Shown: piece after piece, positions 12,749-25,868 of the stretch | Layout: each line of letters starts with the position of its first letter | Numbering within the stretch: position 1 is the first letter of the stretch | Source: Epiperipatus broadwayi | Lineage: Eukaryota > Onychophora > Udeonychophora > Euonychophora > Peripatidae | NCBI GenBank assembly: GCA_028023455.1 | Contig: JAQFVV010000036.1 | Span: 4,831,576 to 4,895,575, forward strand | Direction: 5' to 3' | Length of the DNA: 64,000 nt | Notes under the pieces: generated by a model | The model's database searches: none | What the model was told of the DNA's origin: nothing | Seen by the model: the letters and a program-made list of their open reading frames with translations, nothing else | Translations under genes and position numbers: made by a program

Positions 12749-14640
12749 AAGTTAATGAGTTTGAAAGCCTTATCGAAGGAATGTATCTAAAAACAACCAG
12801 TAAATCTAAAAACATTGATAATGAAAGAAGCGCTAGCCTGAAGGCATCAGAGGACAGTATATATAGCTCTGAAAAGTTTGGAGAGGAAAGAAGCCATCTT
12901 TGTTGTAGAGAAGTGCAGTAAACTCTGTGCATTTTAAATAGTGTTTCGATCATGGTAAGGGGCTAAATGTCAGGAATCTGGCTATCGGTTCCTGAAGTCC
13001 CCTGAAAATCTTCAATGGAGCTGCTAAATTCTTTCCAGACAAATCATGCTGCCAAAATCAAATAAAATGCTGTTCAAGTAATCAACTAAATGCATGCCTA
13101 CATTTTTACCAACTCGGATATGTAACCTAAGGATCCAGCCCGGAAGAAATGGGTAATATATTTCCATAATGAACCTTAAACTTTCTGGCCAGTTCCGAAC
13201 TTTACTTTACACTCCCTTTAAGAGCTCTTTCCATTCTATAAATGTAATAATCTCTGTGTAATAATCTCTTTGTAAACTTACTTTTATTTATGCTATTGTA
13301 TTGTAATTCTCTTAACTTCTAGTCTTTAAATTTAACTTAACTTTCTCACGATGGCGGTTCATTTACTATATTATATATTTATTTTGCATAATTTATTAAT
13401 ATTGTTATTTTTAATTATATGCCAATAATTCTTCGACTCGATGATCTCCTTCATTTCCTTTGCCTTATACAAGTAATATAAGATTAATTCTTATAGTTAA
13501 TTCTCACCTGTTAGAACTAGATTTATACAGTTCGATCAATCATAGAGTCGAAAGAAATTATTAAATGTGTATTATTTTTATAATTGGCTAATAATAAATT
13601 ATTAGCTCCATTTTTAATCTATGCCACCACTATTTTCTCATTTCACTAATACTTATTTATTCAAATATAATCTTAAAATGTTTTTATTGCAAAAGGGCCG
13701 ATAAAGGAATCAAATATATTCTAATTCAAATTTCTGTTACTCGCTATTAAGATTCAGGAAGGGCACGATGATTGGGGCATAATTAATTTGATTTACAAAT
13801 ACTTTAAAATAGTTTTCATTAAAAGCTCATTTGACTTTAATTAATTGATCAAGTCATCACGTAGAGCATTCTATATGGGTTTTAGTATTCAAACAATGAC
13901 TATCAAGTCATCATTTTCAAACGTTGCTGATGTAGGGCAATCTTCCGCTCCGTTAGGCTGGTCGGTGATAATATTTCTGTTATTTTAAATTATCAAGGAA
14001 GAAAGCACTTCCTCTCCTGTTCATATTAGTCAAAGGGCATAAGACTTGTCAGATGCAAGCCACCATAGGACTTCGATCATCGACTAGCTATCATCTTTCA
14101 ATTTCATAATTCGTCAGCACCGTTACCTCTCTGTTCCAGTAAAGCCTGCTCTGATGCTCGTAATTCGTGATGAAGTGATTTCAATTAAAGTTGAACAAAT
14201 TATCAGATATATTTAATTAAATAAGTTTTTCAATAAAGATTAAAGTTATGCCCTAAAATACTTATCTTGCTCTTCATGAAGGGATTTGCGAATGTGAAAT
14301 AAATCTCACATTCTGTCGTAATAAAATTAGAGTAATAATTTCCTTTACTAATGAATACCTTTATCTGCCTTTATTTTCTTGTTGGGGACATAAACAGATA
14401 GACTTTCAAATATTGCGTAATATTTATTGGCATATAATAAGGACTGCCACTCTTATTATTATTATAAATTCTGTTAAAGGTTAGAGGTGATTAATATAAT
14501 CATTATTTACAATTCAAACAAAACAAATTATGATTATTAAATATTTTCTATACACACTTGGTTTCTTAGTTCTATATCTTTTATTCAATAATTATTTTAA
14601 ATGTTAATGCTTGCTGTCTGTGTTGGCAACCCGAACATAT
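12749..14640. other. Unclassified block with promoter-like features
   Basis: This stretch is less AT-rich than its surroundings and keeps CpG dinucleotides. On the plus strand TATATATAG (12,858-12,866) is followed about 90 bases later by an ATG directly joined to GTAAGG (12,952-12,960), which resembles a first exon ending in a 5' splice site. At the right end, GTTGGCAACCCGAAC (about 14,623) has the look of a primer-binding region. No coding frame of length follows. It may be an LTR-related fragment or a host promoter and first exon. I cannot decide between them. Confidence 0.25.
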
Positions 14641-14865
14641 ACAGTATGATTCAATTTAAAATCCTTTTTAGTCAGTTTATTATCAGATAGTAATGTTAGT
14701 TCAGGGGTCTCTGATCCTCACCAACCATTGAGCTAGTTTCTTGGACATAGCACTGTGCCATCGATTTATGCTAATCTGAACTGGTGAGTTGAATTTGAAT
14801 TCAGTTTGAACCGCCTGAGTTTGGATCCAACTTGCAGTCCTTGTGGTGTGTTTTTTGACTGGTAC

Positions 14866-14866
14866 A

Positions 14867-14902
<36 letters not shown>

Positions 14903-14918
14903 GTACCATATATATATA

Positions 14919-14952
<34 letters not shown>
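14866..14952. repeat. (TA)n-rich microsatellite
   Basis: Interrupted TA dinucleotide tract with internal GTATATAT and TACCATATAT units. Not coding. Confidence 0.9.
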
Positions 14953-14954
<2 letters not shown>

Positions 14955-16819
14955 AACCATATATTTTAGTATAAAATATATTAATTGATGTAACTAGTAT
15001 AAAAATTTCTCTTTCTTCTTTTGGTGATTTGATTGGCTTGATTTGCACTTTGAACAGATTACTCTCTTATATTATTTTAATAAATTTAAGTTTGCTTCTT
15101 CCCATATACTAACTTATATCAAAACGTTTAACTTTTTAAAAATTTGACAACACATAAAAATTTGGTAAGATATTATTAAAAATAATATTTTATTTTTATT
15201 TGTTTAAAATGATCTTAAATTATTATTTCCATTGAATTAAAAAACCATTTGTTCAATTAAATATTAATTATTAAAAATAAATACAGTAATTACGTATGCA
15301 TCTCAATGTAAAAAAAGAAAAGAGCACGAATTTAGGAGAAGATCGTCTGTTAGTTTGCTTTTGGAGGGAGAAAGAAAAGAAAATGGTAAAGGCAAATGGT
15401 GTAAATTTGATAAGCTTATTTTAAAATAGTTAACAAGTAAACTGTTTACCACAAAATTTGCTATAAACGTAAAATTAACCTAGTGGTATTTAATTATAAG
15501 ATGAATTGCTAAATTTAAAAGTCTCTTCAAGTCGGCTGGCCAAGTGGATCAAATCACCGGTAATGATTTTCCAATATTACATTTTTAAAATGTCGGAGCT
15601 TCCCAGTTTAAAAGAATTAATTGCAAGAGTTTGGTATGTTTTAAAATGTTTATTATTCTACAATTTGGAAAAATTAAATAAGTATTTTAATTACAGAAGT
15701 TTTATGAATATGAAAATTTGCTTTTTAAAAAAGAAGAAGTTTAAATTAAAGTAAAATGTTAAAGTTATCAACGTAGTTTAATATTTCCGTTTCTAATTCT
15801 AATAAAAATATAGTATTGATTGATATTTAACTTTACAATGCCAGTAATATATTTGCTAGTTAATTTGTTTAACATTTGGATAATAAATAGTCTTCAAATA
15901 ATTAATCAAAGCCATTTTCTAATTTTATCGTCAGTTAGGAATGATTAAATAAATTGCTATAATTGGTGTTCCTAGATTTAAGTGTGGATAAATAAATATT
16001 AGCATGGATGTGATAAACTTGGAACATTTTTAATAGAGAAATGTAGAAATTAATAACTTATGAAAAACATTTAAATTCTGCGTGTCATGTTTTTGAAATT
16101 GTTTCATGTTTATGGAGCCACGTAAAATCGTTAATCTAGTATTGCTTATAATAACTAATACAAATGGATAAAAATTGCATGTATGGAATTTAACTATAAT
16201 TATAGCTATTGCTTCGTGTATTTATTATTCGACACATCGTACATGGATTCCATGGATCATATTTGGAGTTATAAAATGCTATACAATCCAATTTGTGATA
16301 CACACACCTGCTAAAATTCATGTATTGAACTATAAAATGCTATACATTTGATTTATATCATACACACACATCTGTTAAATTTTATGTATTTGATGAATAA
16401 TGCATTACTTTAATTTTATCATTATATGAACTTGCATATGAAGTTCATAAGTTATATTTTATTAAGTTTAAATTAATAGGGGTTGAATAAAATATTTATT
16501 CAAGAGAATAGCGCTTGCGAAAAAGCTTGAAAAGTACTAAATGAATTCATGAGATGTATCAATCTTTATGAGGTATTTTGTGAGTCTTTCCAGATTTATA
16601 TTCCTATACTAATATTACTTATACTATATTACATATGTTTTATTTTAAGCAAGATAAGTTAGTACATTAGTTGTCCTGATTAGCGTAACATTTATTATGC
16701 AAGAACCCACATTTGCTAAAGTGTCAGCGTTTTCTGAATGGTCAGAATAACTGAGGGGGATGATTTTGCACTTTAATGTGAAGTAAATAGTAATGTTGTT
16801 TTAGAATGTTAAAAGGCAT
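14953..16819. other. Unannotated AT-rich DNA
   Basis: No recognisable gene. Near 16,270-16,390 a unit containing ATAAAATGCTATACA and ATACACACAC occurs twice, about 70 bp apart, a weak local duplication. Confidence 0.5.
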
Positions 16820-16904
16820 TAATCTGTGCTGGTGGTTAATCCGCAGATTACTTAATTGCCATTTTTGTATTTTACACACATTCCTGTGCTGGTGGTTAAT
16901 CCGC
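16820..16904. repeat. 21-bp direct repeats with hairpin
   Basis: CTGTGCTGGTGGTTAATCCGC occurs exactly at 16,824-16,844 and 16,884-16,904. The first copy is bracketed by TAATCTG (16,820) and CAGATTA (16,844-16,850), giving a 7-bp stem. It is markedly GC-richer than its surroundings and may be a protein-binding site or a repeat fragment. Function unknown. Confidence 0.75.
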
Positions 16905-19900
16905 GGACTTGTATGATTATACGTAATACTTTATGATGGTGTATGAATACACAAAACGTTTAGTGTTATTTAATTCCTACGTGTAGATGAATGCATCCAC
17001 AGGAATATGTTTTACTTCATAGATATAAGTTGGGCAAAGTATTCTAGTTAATCTGCTAAATCATCTTCTTTCATTTGTAAGCATAATTTATAAGTTAAAT
17101 CATCAAATTGTAGCAGGACATTCTATTCAAGTTACTTCATAATAATTAACTGTTGGTTGATTATTATTTACCGGAATGTAAGTTTAAATTTTCACTTTAT
17201 TTAATGATTGCATTATAGCTAAATCCTACAGATATAATATTATTTATTATATTATTATAAGTTTACGGTAGGGATTTATTGAATCTGGAAATGACGTTAA
17301 ATATTTCCTGAGTTGATGTTGAATTTAGTATAATTTTTTCAATATTCATTATATCAAATTGAAATATAAGGTATTATTTTTTTTTTTTAAAAAACTGTAC
17401 CTATGAAATGTTATTGAAGAAAGTTGGTTGATATTATAATTTATTTATTTTATTTGTTTATTTATGTCTTTAATTATAACATTGGAATTAATTACTTATT
17501 ATTCATAAATTTGTAAATAAAAGTTGGTTTATAATTAAACTTACTGTGCCGTTGCTATGTGTCATTCTTAAAATCAGAAATCATAAACCTTGGATAGAGC
17601 ATACATTGAAGTACATACTATCGTCAACATGATATAATAGTTTATTGATATTTTGAGAAAACATTTGGATGCTTCTCGTCTTTGGTAGTTTATGATGTGT
17701 AAGGTACAATAAAATCCCATTTACCTTTTCCATCATTTTGGCTTTGCGTAGTTGATTCTAGTATATAATACAAATTAATTATTAAACTTGTAAACAGATT
17801 TACCAAATAATGACATGATTGAATATATTTACTTAACGTTTTTAAATTGTCATTTGTCAATATAATAAGAGTCTCAGTGATATAGTAAACTATAAAAAAA
17901 GAACTCAAGTATTTATGTTTATTTATTGCAAAGCCTTACCTGGACTAGCATTTGTATTAGAAATCATATAAATGATTTAAAATTTCATAATCTTATGTAA
18001 TTCCACAAATTATGCCATCTTGTACATGGTCGGCCATCGGGTCTCATACAATAAAAATTGCAAATTAAGGTTTGAAAAATAATAACATTACACTTATAAT
18101 TTGTTTAATGTATTTTATCATACTACTATGATAGTTCTTCGTGGTACACCCTGGCTGCGATCAAATTAAAACATAAAAAGTTTATGTTAGATCATTGGTT
18201 TGGTCTGTGGTAAGTTGCTCCAGATGTTGGTTGTGGTCTTTGGTGCATAAAATAGATAGCATGATATGCTTTTGGATACAGCTCTTAATAACTGACAATG
18301 TGCAGCGGGAATTGATCAGTGATCGAAGTTAAGATTCTTAGCACACTTACGTTATGTAGTTGGGACCACATAATTAACGGTTACAATTTAGAGTGCCGCA
18401 ATGGGTTCGGCATGAGGGGTAGTTGAGTTGTAGCGGATGGTTACAATATATATATATGTGTGTGTATGTGTGTGAGAGAGTGTTTTTAATTAAATAATAA
18501 TGATTTTCATTTCTTGTTTTCATTTTACAATAAAGATAAAAAAGCATCAACTTTTGACTGAAGTTAATAATTGATTGTGAAAACTTTTCTTAAGACTAAT
18601 AATATAAAATTTTCTCTCTTTTATTTAATAAAAATTAATAGCTATAATTTTAATTCATATCTTATTGTAATTGAATCATTTTTAATTGCTTACCTCTAAA
18701 TTTCATGTCTTCATTTATTACTGCATTACTAAATGACTGGTGGTCTGTCTTGAATGGCATATTAAAACTTCTAGGCAAGGCTTGGAGTGCACATGGTGGG
18801 CAGATAGAGAGAACAAGTGGTCTCTATTCTACAGTCATATTAGGATTTTGCATTAGACTGTTTGATGGTTTCATTTAGTCACTTTTTAGTACTCTTATAG
18901 ATAAATATTGTGTCTCTGAATAGATTAACTATAATAATAATATTCTACTGATTTTCCAGACTATTTACATTTTTTCCTCCCAGACAGATGGATTCACCTT
19001 AAGTGCCTGGTGAATTCAATTGTTTTTGATCTGTTTTCATCGATGTTCATGCCATTAATTCTCCAGTTCATTGGACAGTTTCTCTTGGGCAGGAACAGAT
19101 TGTTTTTACTTATCTGGCTAGGTGTTTTCAAAATTTTAATTAATTTTCTCTTGCCTGCAGCAATGACTTGTCACCTACAGTTATTCTGCTTCACAAATTA
19201 TTCTTCTGAAATATAGAATGAGCTGAAAAGCAGTAAAGATATTTTTATGTAAATGATTTTGTTTTTCTCAATTGAATTTATTAATTTTAATAAAGAAAGA
19301 TTTATACTTTCTTTGTATGCAAATATAGACATATTTGCTTTTCTTTTTTTTTTCAAAAAAAAAAGTTTGATTTGACTTTTAATTTAACCATCTTATCATT
19401 TTTAATTGTGGTCAAATTTCATTACTTCTTTCTTTTTCTGTTTTTTTTTTTAAAATTATGTTAGTCTTTTTAAAAAATATTACTAGTCTGACTTAAAATA
19501 TTATTAGTCATTTAAATTGGGGGGGGTGGTCTTCTAAATATATACATGAAACAGTGTGTCTGCTTCAATATATATAAAGAATATTCAGCAAAGTTTTTAC
19601 TACATTTATTTATTTATTTATTTAGTGTGTCTAAATAAACTATTAATATATTATTTAACTTATCTGTAGTTGTGCATCATTCTCCCAATATTCTCATCTC
19701 TATTAAGTGCTTATGTTCTGGGCTGAATAAAGTGGAATTGTTATTGAGTGAAGTGCAGTGATAATGCAAGATGATAAAATATTTATATCTGGTCTTTCCT
19801 AAAAGAGAGTAATGCTTTGAATGCAGGTAATTTAGTTTTAAACTTCTACATTCTAATATGTGCATTCTAATAAAACTTATGAAGGAATAAAATGTTAAAT

Positions 19901-20183
19901 GCAGACCTCTGAGATAGAATTTGAGAATGATGATCATAAATATAATCAGGGTGCCTTATATAAGTTGTTATATAAGGAACACAAGATTTGATCATCATCA
20001 TCAAATCTAATATTATTAATCTTTAGACACACTGATAAAATACACATTATTGTAGAATAATGCATATGTATAGAAAAAAATGTTGTGTGTATTGATATAT
20101 AAATGATATGTCTAGATAAATTATCATTAAACCATCACCATAATCAGTAATGGATTTCTGATGCATTATATATATATATATAT
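16905..20183. other. Unannotated AT-rich DNA
   Basis: No gene recognised. It holds a TA/GT/GA simple repeat at about 18,447-18,481, a GC-richer stretch near 18,130-18,430 that shares ATGTAGTTGGGAC with the leader of the LTR element (25,217), a perfect 10-bp hairpin at 19,954-19,977 and a (TA)n tract at 20,168-20,183 that served as the landing site of the LTR element. Confidence 0.5.
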
Positions 20184-23100
20184 TGTGCCCTTTTCTATAG
20201 GTCGGTAATAGTTCATAACAGTCAATTACTCAAAATTTTAAATTTAGAATATGTTCTTTTAATATGGTAATTGTATTAAGTCAATTATATTTTTAAAGTA
20301 CAATTTAAAGCTAAAGAAAATACGTGGTATATAAAATTATAGCGAATTATTTAAAAAGTAGTTATGTAAAGTTTAAAATATTGTTTCATATGGTTGTAAA
20401 AGCTGGCCATATTAAATAACACAGCTATAAAAATTAAAAGTATATTTAATAAATTCGATTTTAATAGTTTAAAACTGATAAGTTAATAAATACAGTGTTT
20501 ATATTTATAATCATATTTAATAGTCAAAATTAATATAATATATTTTATAAATAAATTTTATGATGGTGAGAATTGTATTTAATTCTATATTTTCTAAATT
20601 GTTCTTCCAAATTTTATAATTATATTATATAATATAATAAGTGTATCAATTATATAAATCTAGGCAGAGAAATAGAAAAAAAAATAGTCTGTCAAAGTTA
20701 TTAATCATGTGACTTGTATACTACATACTTTCACACACTGCTTGTTTGAATTAATAACAAAGTTTAAAATATTTTAAAAGTTATATTAAAGAATTGGATA
20801 GAATTATTGCCTATCATAAAAGCAAATAATAATAAATATTAAGTTAACTGTCATTATTGCATATTTAAATGATGTAATGTTTTAAGTAATGTAATAAAGA
20901 CGAATACAGATATAATAAAAAATAAATATTTTGTTTAAATAAAAATAGATAAATGGAATAGGTTATTAAAATTATTTTAAAAGTTATTTTAAATGTTTAA
21001 ATAGTTTTAATAAAATAATAATTTATTTAAAAGTAATATTTTAAATAATATTTTGGGTTCATTACATCATAATTTCTGATTTTGAAATATAATTCTGCTA
21101 TAAATTGAAAATATGTAAATTTGTTCTCAAGATAAAGTAAGAATTAACCAATAGGAATAGGTATTCTTACAGACTATAAATATGAATTGCACGGGGGTAT
21201 AGGGGGAATTAATAAAGTATTGAAACCAGAGAAAGGTAAATTATTGCTATCAAAGAGATAGTATTTTAAAATTATTATTTTAGTCAATTTTAGTGCTCTC
21301 TCATAATTTATTTGCAAAAAAATAATTAATATTTTAAAAGTAACTTGCAAAAAAAGAGAGTGTAAACTAAAAAATATTTTAATAATTTCGTTTAACATGC
21401 TTTGTTAAATTTTTTAAAGTTCCTTTATCAGTCGTATTTTATCTAAAAATTTAACCTAAACTTCGCAATAAAAAATGGATATATGGTGGAATAAAATGGA
21501 TAGAAATTGTAATACTGTAAAAATGTTTGAAATATATATTGATACAGCTTTATTAATATTTAACCAAAGAACTGTTTTGGTATATAAAAACCACAGCTCG
21601 GACATTATACGGAGTCTAAAAAATGTATTGAAATGTATTATTGATAAGTTTATCCAAGATTTATTTTAAATAGTAATAAGACAATTATATTTCATGAATT
21701 ATTTTATATAATATGATATTCAAAGAATTAAAATGTTATATCATTTCTGAAGGTAACATTTTTTTTTTATTTTTAAAAGAGATTTATAAAAATACCAAAT
21801 GAAAGTTTAAATGTATCAAGAAGGAAACATATATAAAAAAGTGAACACATAGTTGAATAAAAGATGGATCCATGGAAATACAAATAGTACTTAAAAGTTT
21901 ATCGAATATTTTTTAAAGTTAAATTAGATGGATTGATGCATCGGATATGCAGAGAATATTGGTAGAGAAGATTAAGAAGCTTCACGGGATTAATTAATAT
22001 TATGATTTAATAATTATCATCTTAAATACTAAAACCAAGGATTATTTTCTATAAATTTCACTAAATGGATTAATAATTATTTTTTATTATAAACTTTAAT
22101 GCATGGAGGAGAACATTTTTAAAAACTCTAGAGAAAATAATAAGCATTTTGGACTTATCAGGAACTATCATCAAGAAAATATTTAATTATAGTTTTAATT
22201 CCTTTTATTTTGTTAACCTAGTTTAAATCTAAAATTTTATATATAAGATTAGGAAAAACATAAAAACATTAATTTATTAATATTAAAATTTTATAATATA
22301 ACAATCTAATAATTTAGCTAAAAATATTTTAATATAAAGTGTATGGGTGTGAATTTTTTTTATATATATCTGCAATGCTCAAGTGAATAAAGGAAGCCTA
22401 CTGAACACGATGACTAGATAAAGGTTATTGGTAATAATAATAACTATTGATAATTTATAATGTATATTTTTTTTGTTTTTTTTAGATCATCCATAAATTG
22501 GAAGAATGAAGTGTAAAAGTTTTTTACTTATATATACCGCATTTCATACAACATTTTAAAAAACATTATGAGATAGGATTGATTTAAAAATATGCATATG
22601 ACAATTTTTTTGATTTTTTTTATATTAGTGATATAATCCAACATATAACAAATAGTTATGTGATTCTTTTAAAATTTTCATGTTAGGATATTCAAATATT
22701 GTTTAAGTAGATTGTATATGATTAGACATATAGAAAAATGAAGTAAGCAGACTTTTCTTGTGGGACCGCTAGATTGTTTAACTATTAATGAATTTTATTT
22801 ATTGTTTTGTAAATGCAGATAGTTATTTATCGATGTAAGATGTAGAAAAATCTTGAGAAATAATGTTGAGATAGTGGCTTGGAAGTACTATAGTTAGCAG
22901 GAAACCAAGATGATGTATTTTTAAAATAGGATATGATAAGGAATGGGAATACTATTTAGTCTTTATGTGGTTATCAGCATAGTTAACAAAGCCCTATGAC
23001 TGATACACATTTTATTTGGACAGTGTTTATATTTCTTTAAATATTTGATGTTCTAATAAAGCTGAAGAAATAGCTTTCACATCGTCCCTGTACTAGAGGA

Positions 23101-25102
23101 TATTAGGCAGGTAAATGTCATACCTCTTCGCACTGTGCCATGATTTTGAGATATGTTAAGAGTAATACTCTAGCTTTCTTCCTTAATCCTATGCATCTGT
23201 TTTCGCTATCTTTATTTCATGTAATTGCATCGTTTAGTAAGATATGTTTAAGAGAAATGATAAATAATTTAGAACTTAGGTTATGTTATCGTTTTGTATA
23301 AGATTGGTTTATTTGCTTAGAAGGAATAGGACATTATAACTTAAAATTGAAAATCCAAAGTATCCTAAGGAAAGAAAGAATCATAGAATATATTTTGAAT
23401 TTTATTTTGGAAATGAAATATAAATTTTTTAAAATAAAGTATCTAAACAAAGATATTTTCTTTAAAGTGATAATAATTTTAAATGCTTTAGTATTATTTT
23501 TTTTAAGAGAAAATAAGTATTGCATATTTTAAAATACAATAGTACAAAGTAAATTATATAAACAATATGCATAGTATATTTTTTGTTTATTGATTAACAG
23601 AAATATATTGATGATTACACTTATATCATACTAAAGTAAGGCTTAAAGAAGAATATATTATGATTAGAAAACATTGTGTGATAAATACTAAAATCTAGTA
23701 TTGAATTTTGGATAATATTTTGTGTAACATCTTTGACTTTTCAAGATGAAATTTTTTTTAATATTTTGAGAAGTCCATACTCATTATAAAATTTTGTTTT
23801 CTAGAGAATGTTTTCTAAGTACAAATTTTTTAAAATAAGATAGTTTAATAATATTAAGGATAAAATGCTGTTGCTAATAAAGTAGATAAATATATTTGTA
23901 ATAAGTTAACCATAATGAGAAATTAAATATGTAACATTTTTTTTTAAAATTTTGTCTTAAATCTAAATAAAATATAATTGAAATATAAATTATTTTTTTT
24001 ATAACCCAGTAGATCAAACTGTAAAGTAAAAAAGTTAAGGATATCCACTGTAAATAGTGTAAATAAATTGTTTATTTATTTTATTTGTTAGTAATAAACT
24101 TTGTTAAATTTTGTTATTTCAAATATTTTGTGTCCGAGTTATTTATTTCTCCACATCGCTGCATGAAATCACGATATATGCATAATAATCGAAACAAATA
24201 TATAATTTTGCACAAAAGATAAATGGAGAATTATTTTAAGAATTTTAAATATTTTATTGGTATTCATTATAATTAAATAATCGTAATCTTACATTAGTTT
24301 ATTAGTCATAAATCAGTTATCACAATATTATATTAAATTATATGCTATCAGTTGCCACACATATTTTGTTTGTCAGATTATTAAAATGCTACCACGTATT
24401 TATTATATCATTACATGAAGATATAATATCATATTATATTATTTCATTATTTTATTATGGTAATAAAATTATAGTAAAAAGAAAAGTTATACAGAATTAG
24501 TTAAACAATGAAGAATATTATTATAAAAAGAAAAGTTATACAGAATTAGTTAAACAATGAAGAATATTATTATTATTACTGTTATTTATTATTATTAGTT
24601 TCAGTGTAGTAGATCATGACATAAAATCCCTTCTCATATTTTACTACCATATTTTTAAAATTAATTTAGAATAAACTTTATGAACCTGAGATTATTTTAT
24701 TGAGCTAGATTATTATTAAATAAAAGATTAAGATTTAATTATTAGTTTAATCGTAGTGAGTAGAAGTTATTAAAGTTGTAAGAATACTATGAGTTTGTTA
24801 TTTGAAATAGTAATAAAGGGGGGATAGTGTTCTTATGCCATTGAGGTAGTATCCTGTGGGATATTGGCTCAATGTAATCTATCTTGTCACCTGTATTTTC
24901 ACTTCAAGTCTCATGAAAATATTAAATATTTATTTAATTTATTTTTATAAACTGAACCTTATTCGAATTTTAAATTTGAGCTAGTGAAATATTTTAATTT
25001 TAATGCTGAATATTTTAGTTATTAATTATTAACTGAGATAGAACCCGTTTTATTTTATATCATATATTATCTGGAAGTGAAGATGCATGATTACAGGTTA
25101 GA
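20184..25102 (+). repeat. Left long terminal repeat, 4,919 bp
   Basis: Aligns along its whole length with 28,180-33,045. It starts TGTGCCCTTTTCTATAGG and ends GATTACAGGTTAGA. The 7 bases after the CA of GATTACA are shared by both repeats, so the boundary lies at GGTTAGA. It carries a 49-bp tandem duplication (about 24,475-24,578, unit containing GAAAAGTTATACAGAATTAG) that is single in the right repeat, which accounts for nearly all of the length difference. Small frames inside (21,475-21,669; 23,347-23,532) are present in both repeats but have no recognisable features. Promoter and poly(A) positions cannot be picked out because TATA-like and AATAAA-like strings are everywhere. Confidence 0.9.
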
Positions 25103-25868
25103 TTATGGCGCCAGCAACGTGTTGGGCCTGAGTGTTTAAAATGGGAGAGTATAATGGGCTTACATGACATGGGGAAGTCTCGGTTAGATTTTGCTCTTCC
25201 AATGTGACTGCACGATATGTAGTTGGGACTACAATCGATAGTTCAGATTGTGGTACCCAAACATTTAGGCTATGAGATATATTAGGAAAGTAGTTAAAAA
25301 TATATAATACAATAGTTAGTATTTGAATTTGTTCGCGTAACTTTAGAGATTATTGATAGTATATCTCACAGAAGATAGATAATTTAATATTTTATTATAG
25401 CAATAATTATTTAGGATTTGATTATTATAGTGAACTAAGTGCTTATTACTAAAAATATTGCAATTTTATGTGGTAGATAATCTGATTGCTTAAAAATAGT
25501 ACTATATTGTTGTAAAACAATTAGCAAATAAATTTTAAAATATGCATATGTGGCTAACGATTATTTAGTATTCACTATGACCATGTCAATTATTGAAATA
25601 TTAAAAATATGTTTTGAAAATGCTTTAATATGTGCAAAATATCTGTGAATCATGCATGTGGGAAATAATGTTGTGACACACATAATGTTAATCGTTATTG
25701 TTATTTAGGATTAGATTGTATAAGGTGTAAAGGAGGTATTATCTATGGTTTATTGTGGGTGATGGTTAGATGGGGATAAAAGAAACTGGTAAGGAACTAT
25801 TTTATGAAAAATTAATAGTAATATATTGTTTAAATATTGAGTTTTGAAAAAGCATATTTGTAAAAAAA
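25103..25868 (+). other. Leader of the LTR element
   Basis: Untranslated 766 bp between the left repeat and the coding region. It opens with the primer-binding-like site, then a G-rich segment (GGGAGAGTATAATGGGC, ACATGGGGAAGTCTCGG) and ATGTAGTTGGGACTAC near 25,217. Leaders of LTR elements carry packaging and priming signals, so the relatively GC-rich first 200 bases are the likely place for these. Inferred only from position and composition. Confidence 0.6.
25106..25123 (+). promoter_or_regulatory. Putative primer-binding site
   Basis: TGGCGCCAGCAACGTGTT starts three bases after the left repeat. TGGCGCC is complementary to the 3' end (GGCGCCA) of lysine tRNAs, and CAACGTG also occurs in lysine-tRNA primer sites, but here two extra bases (AG) separate the two blocks. 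The exact primer tRNA in this species is unknown. The TGG start and placement are typical of minus-strand priming in LTR elements. Confidence 0.7.

Noticed and set aside
19010-19216. 68-codon frame in GC-richer DNA
   Set aside because: Hydrophobic composition only, no motif, and the reverse strand is equally open in places. No support for a gene.
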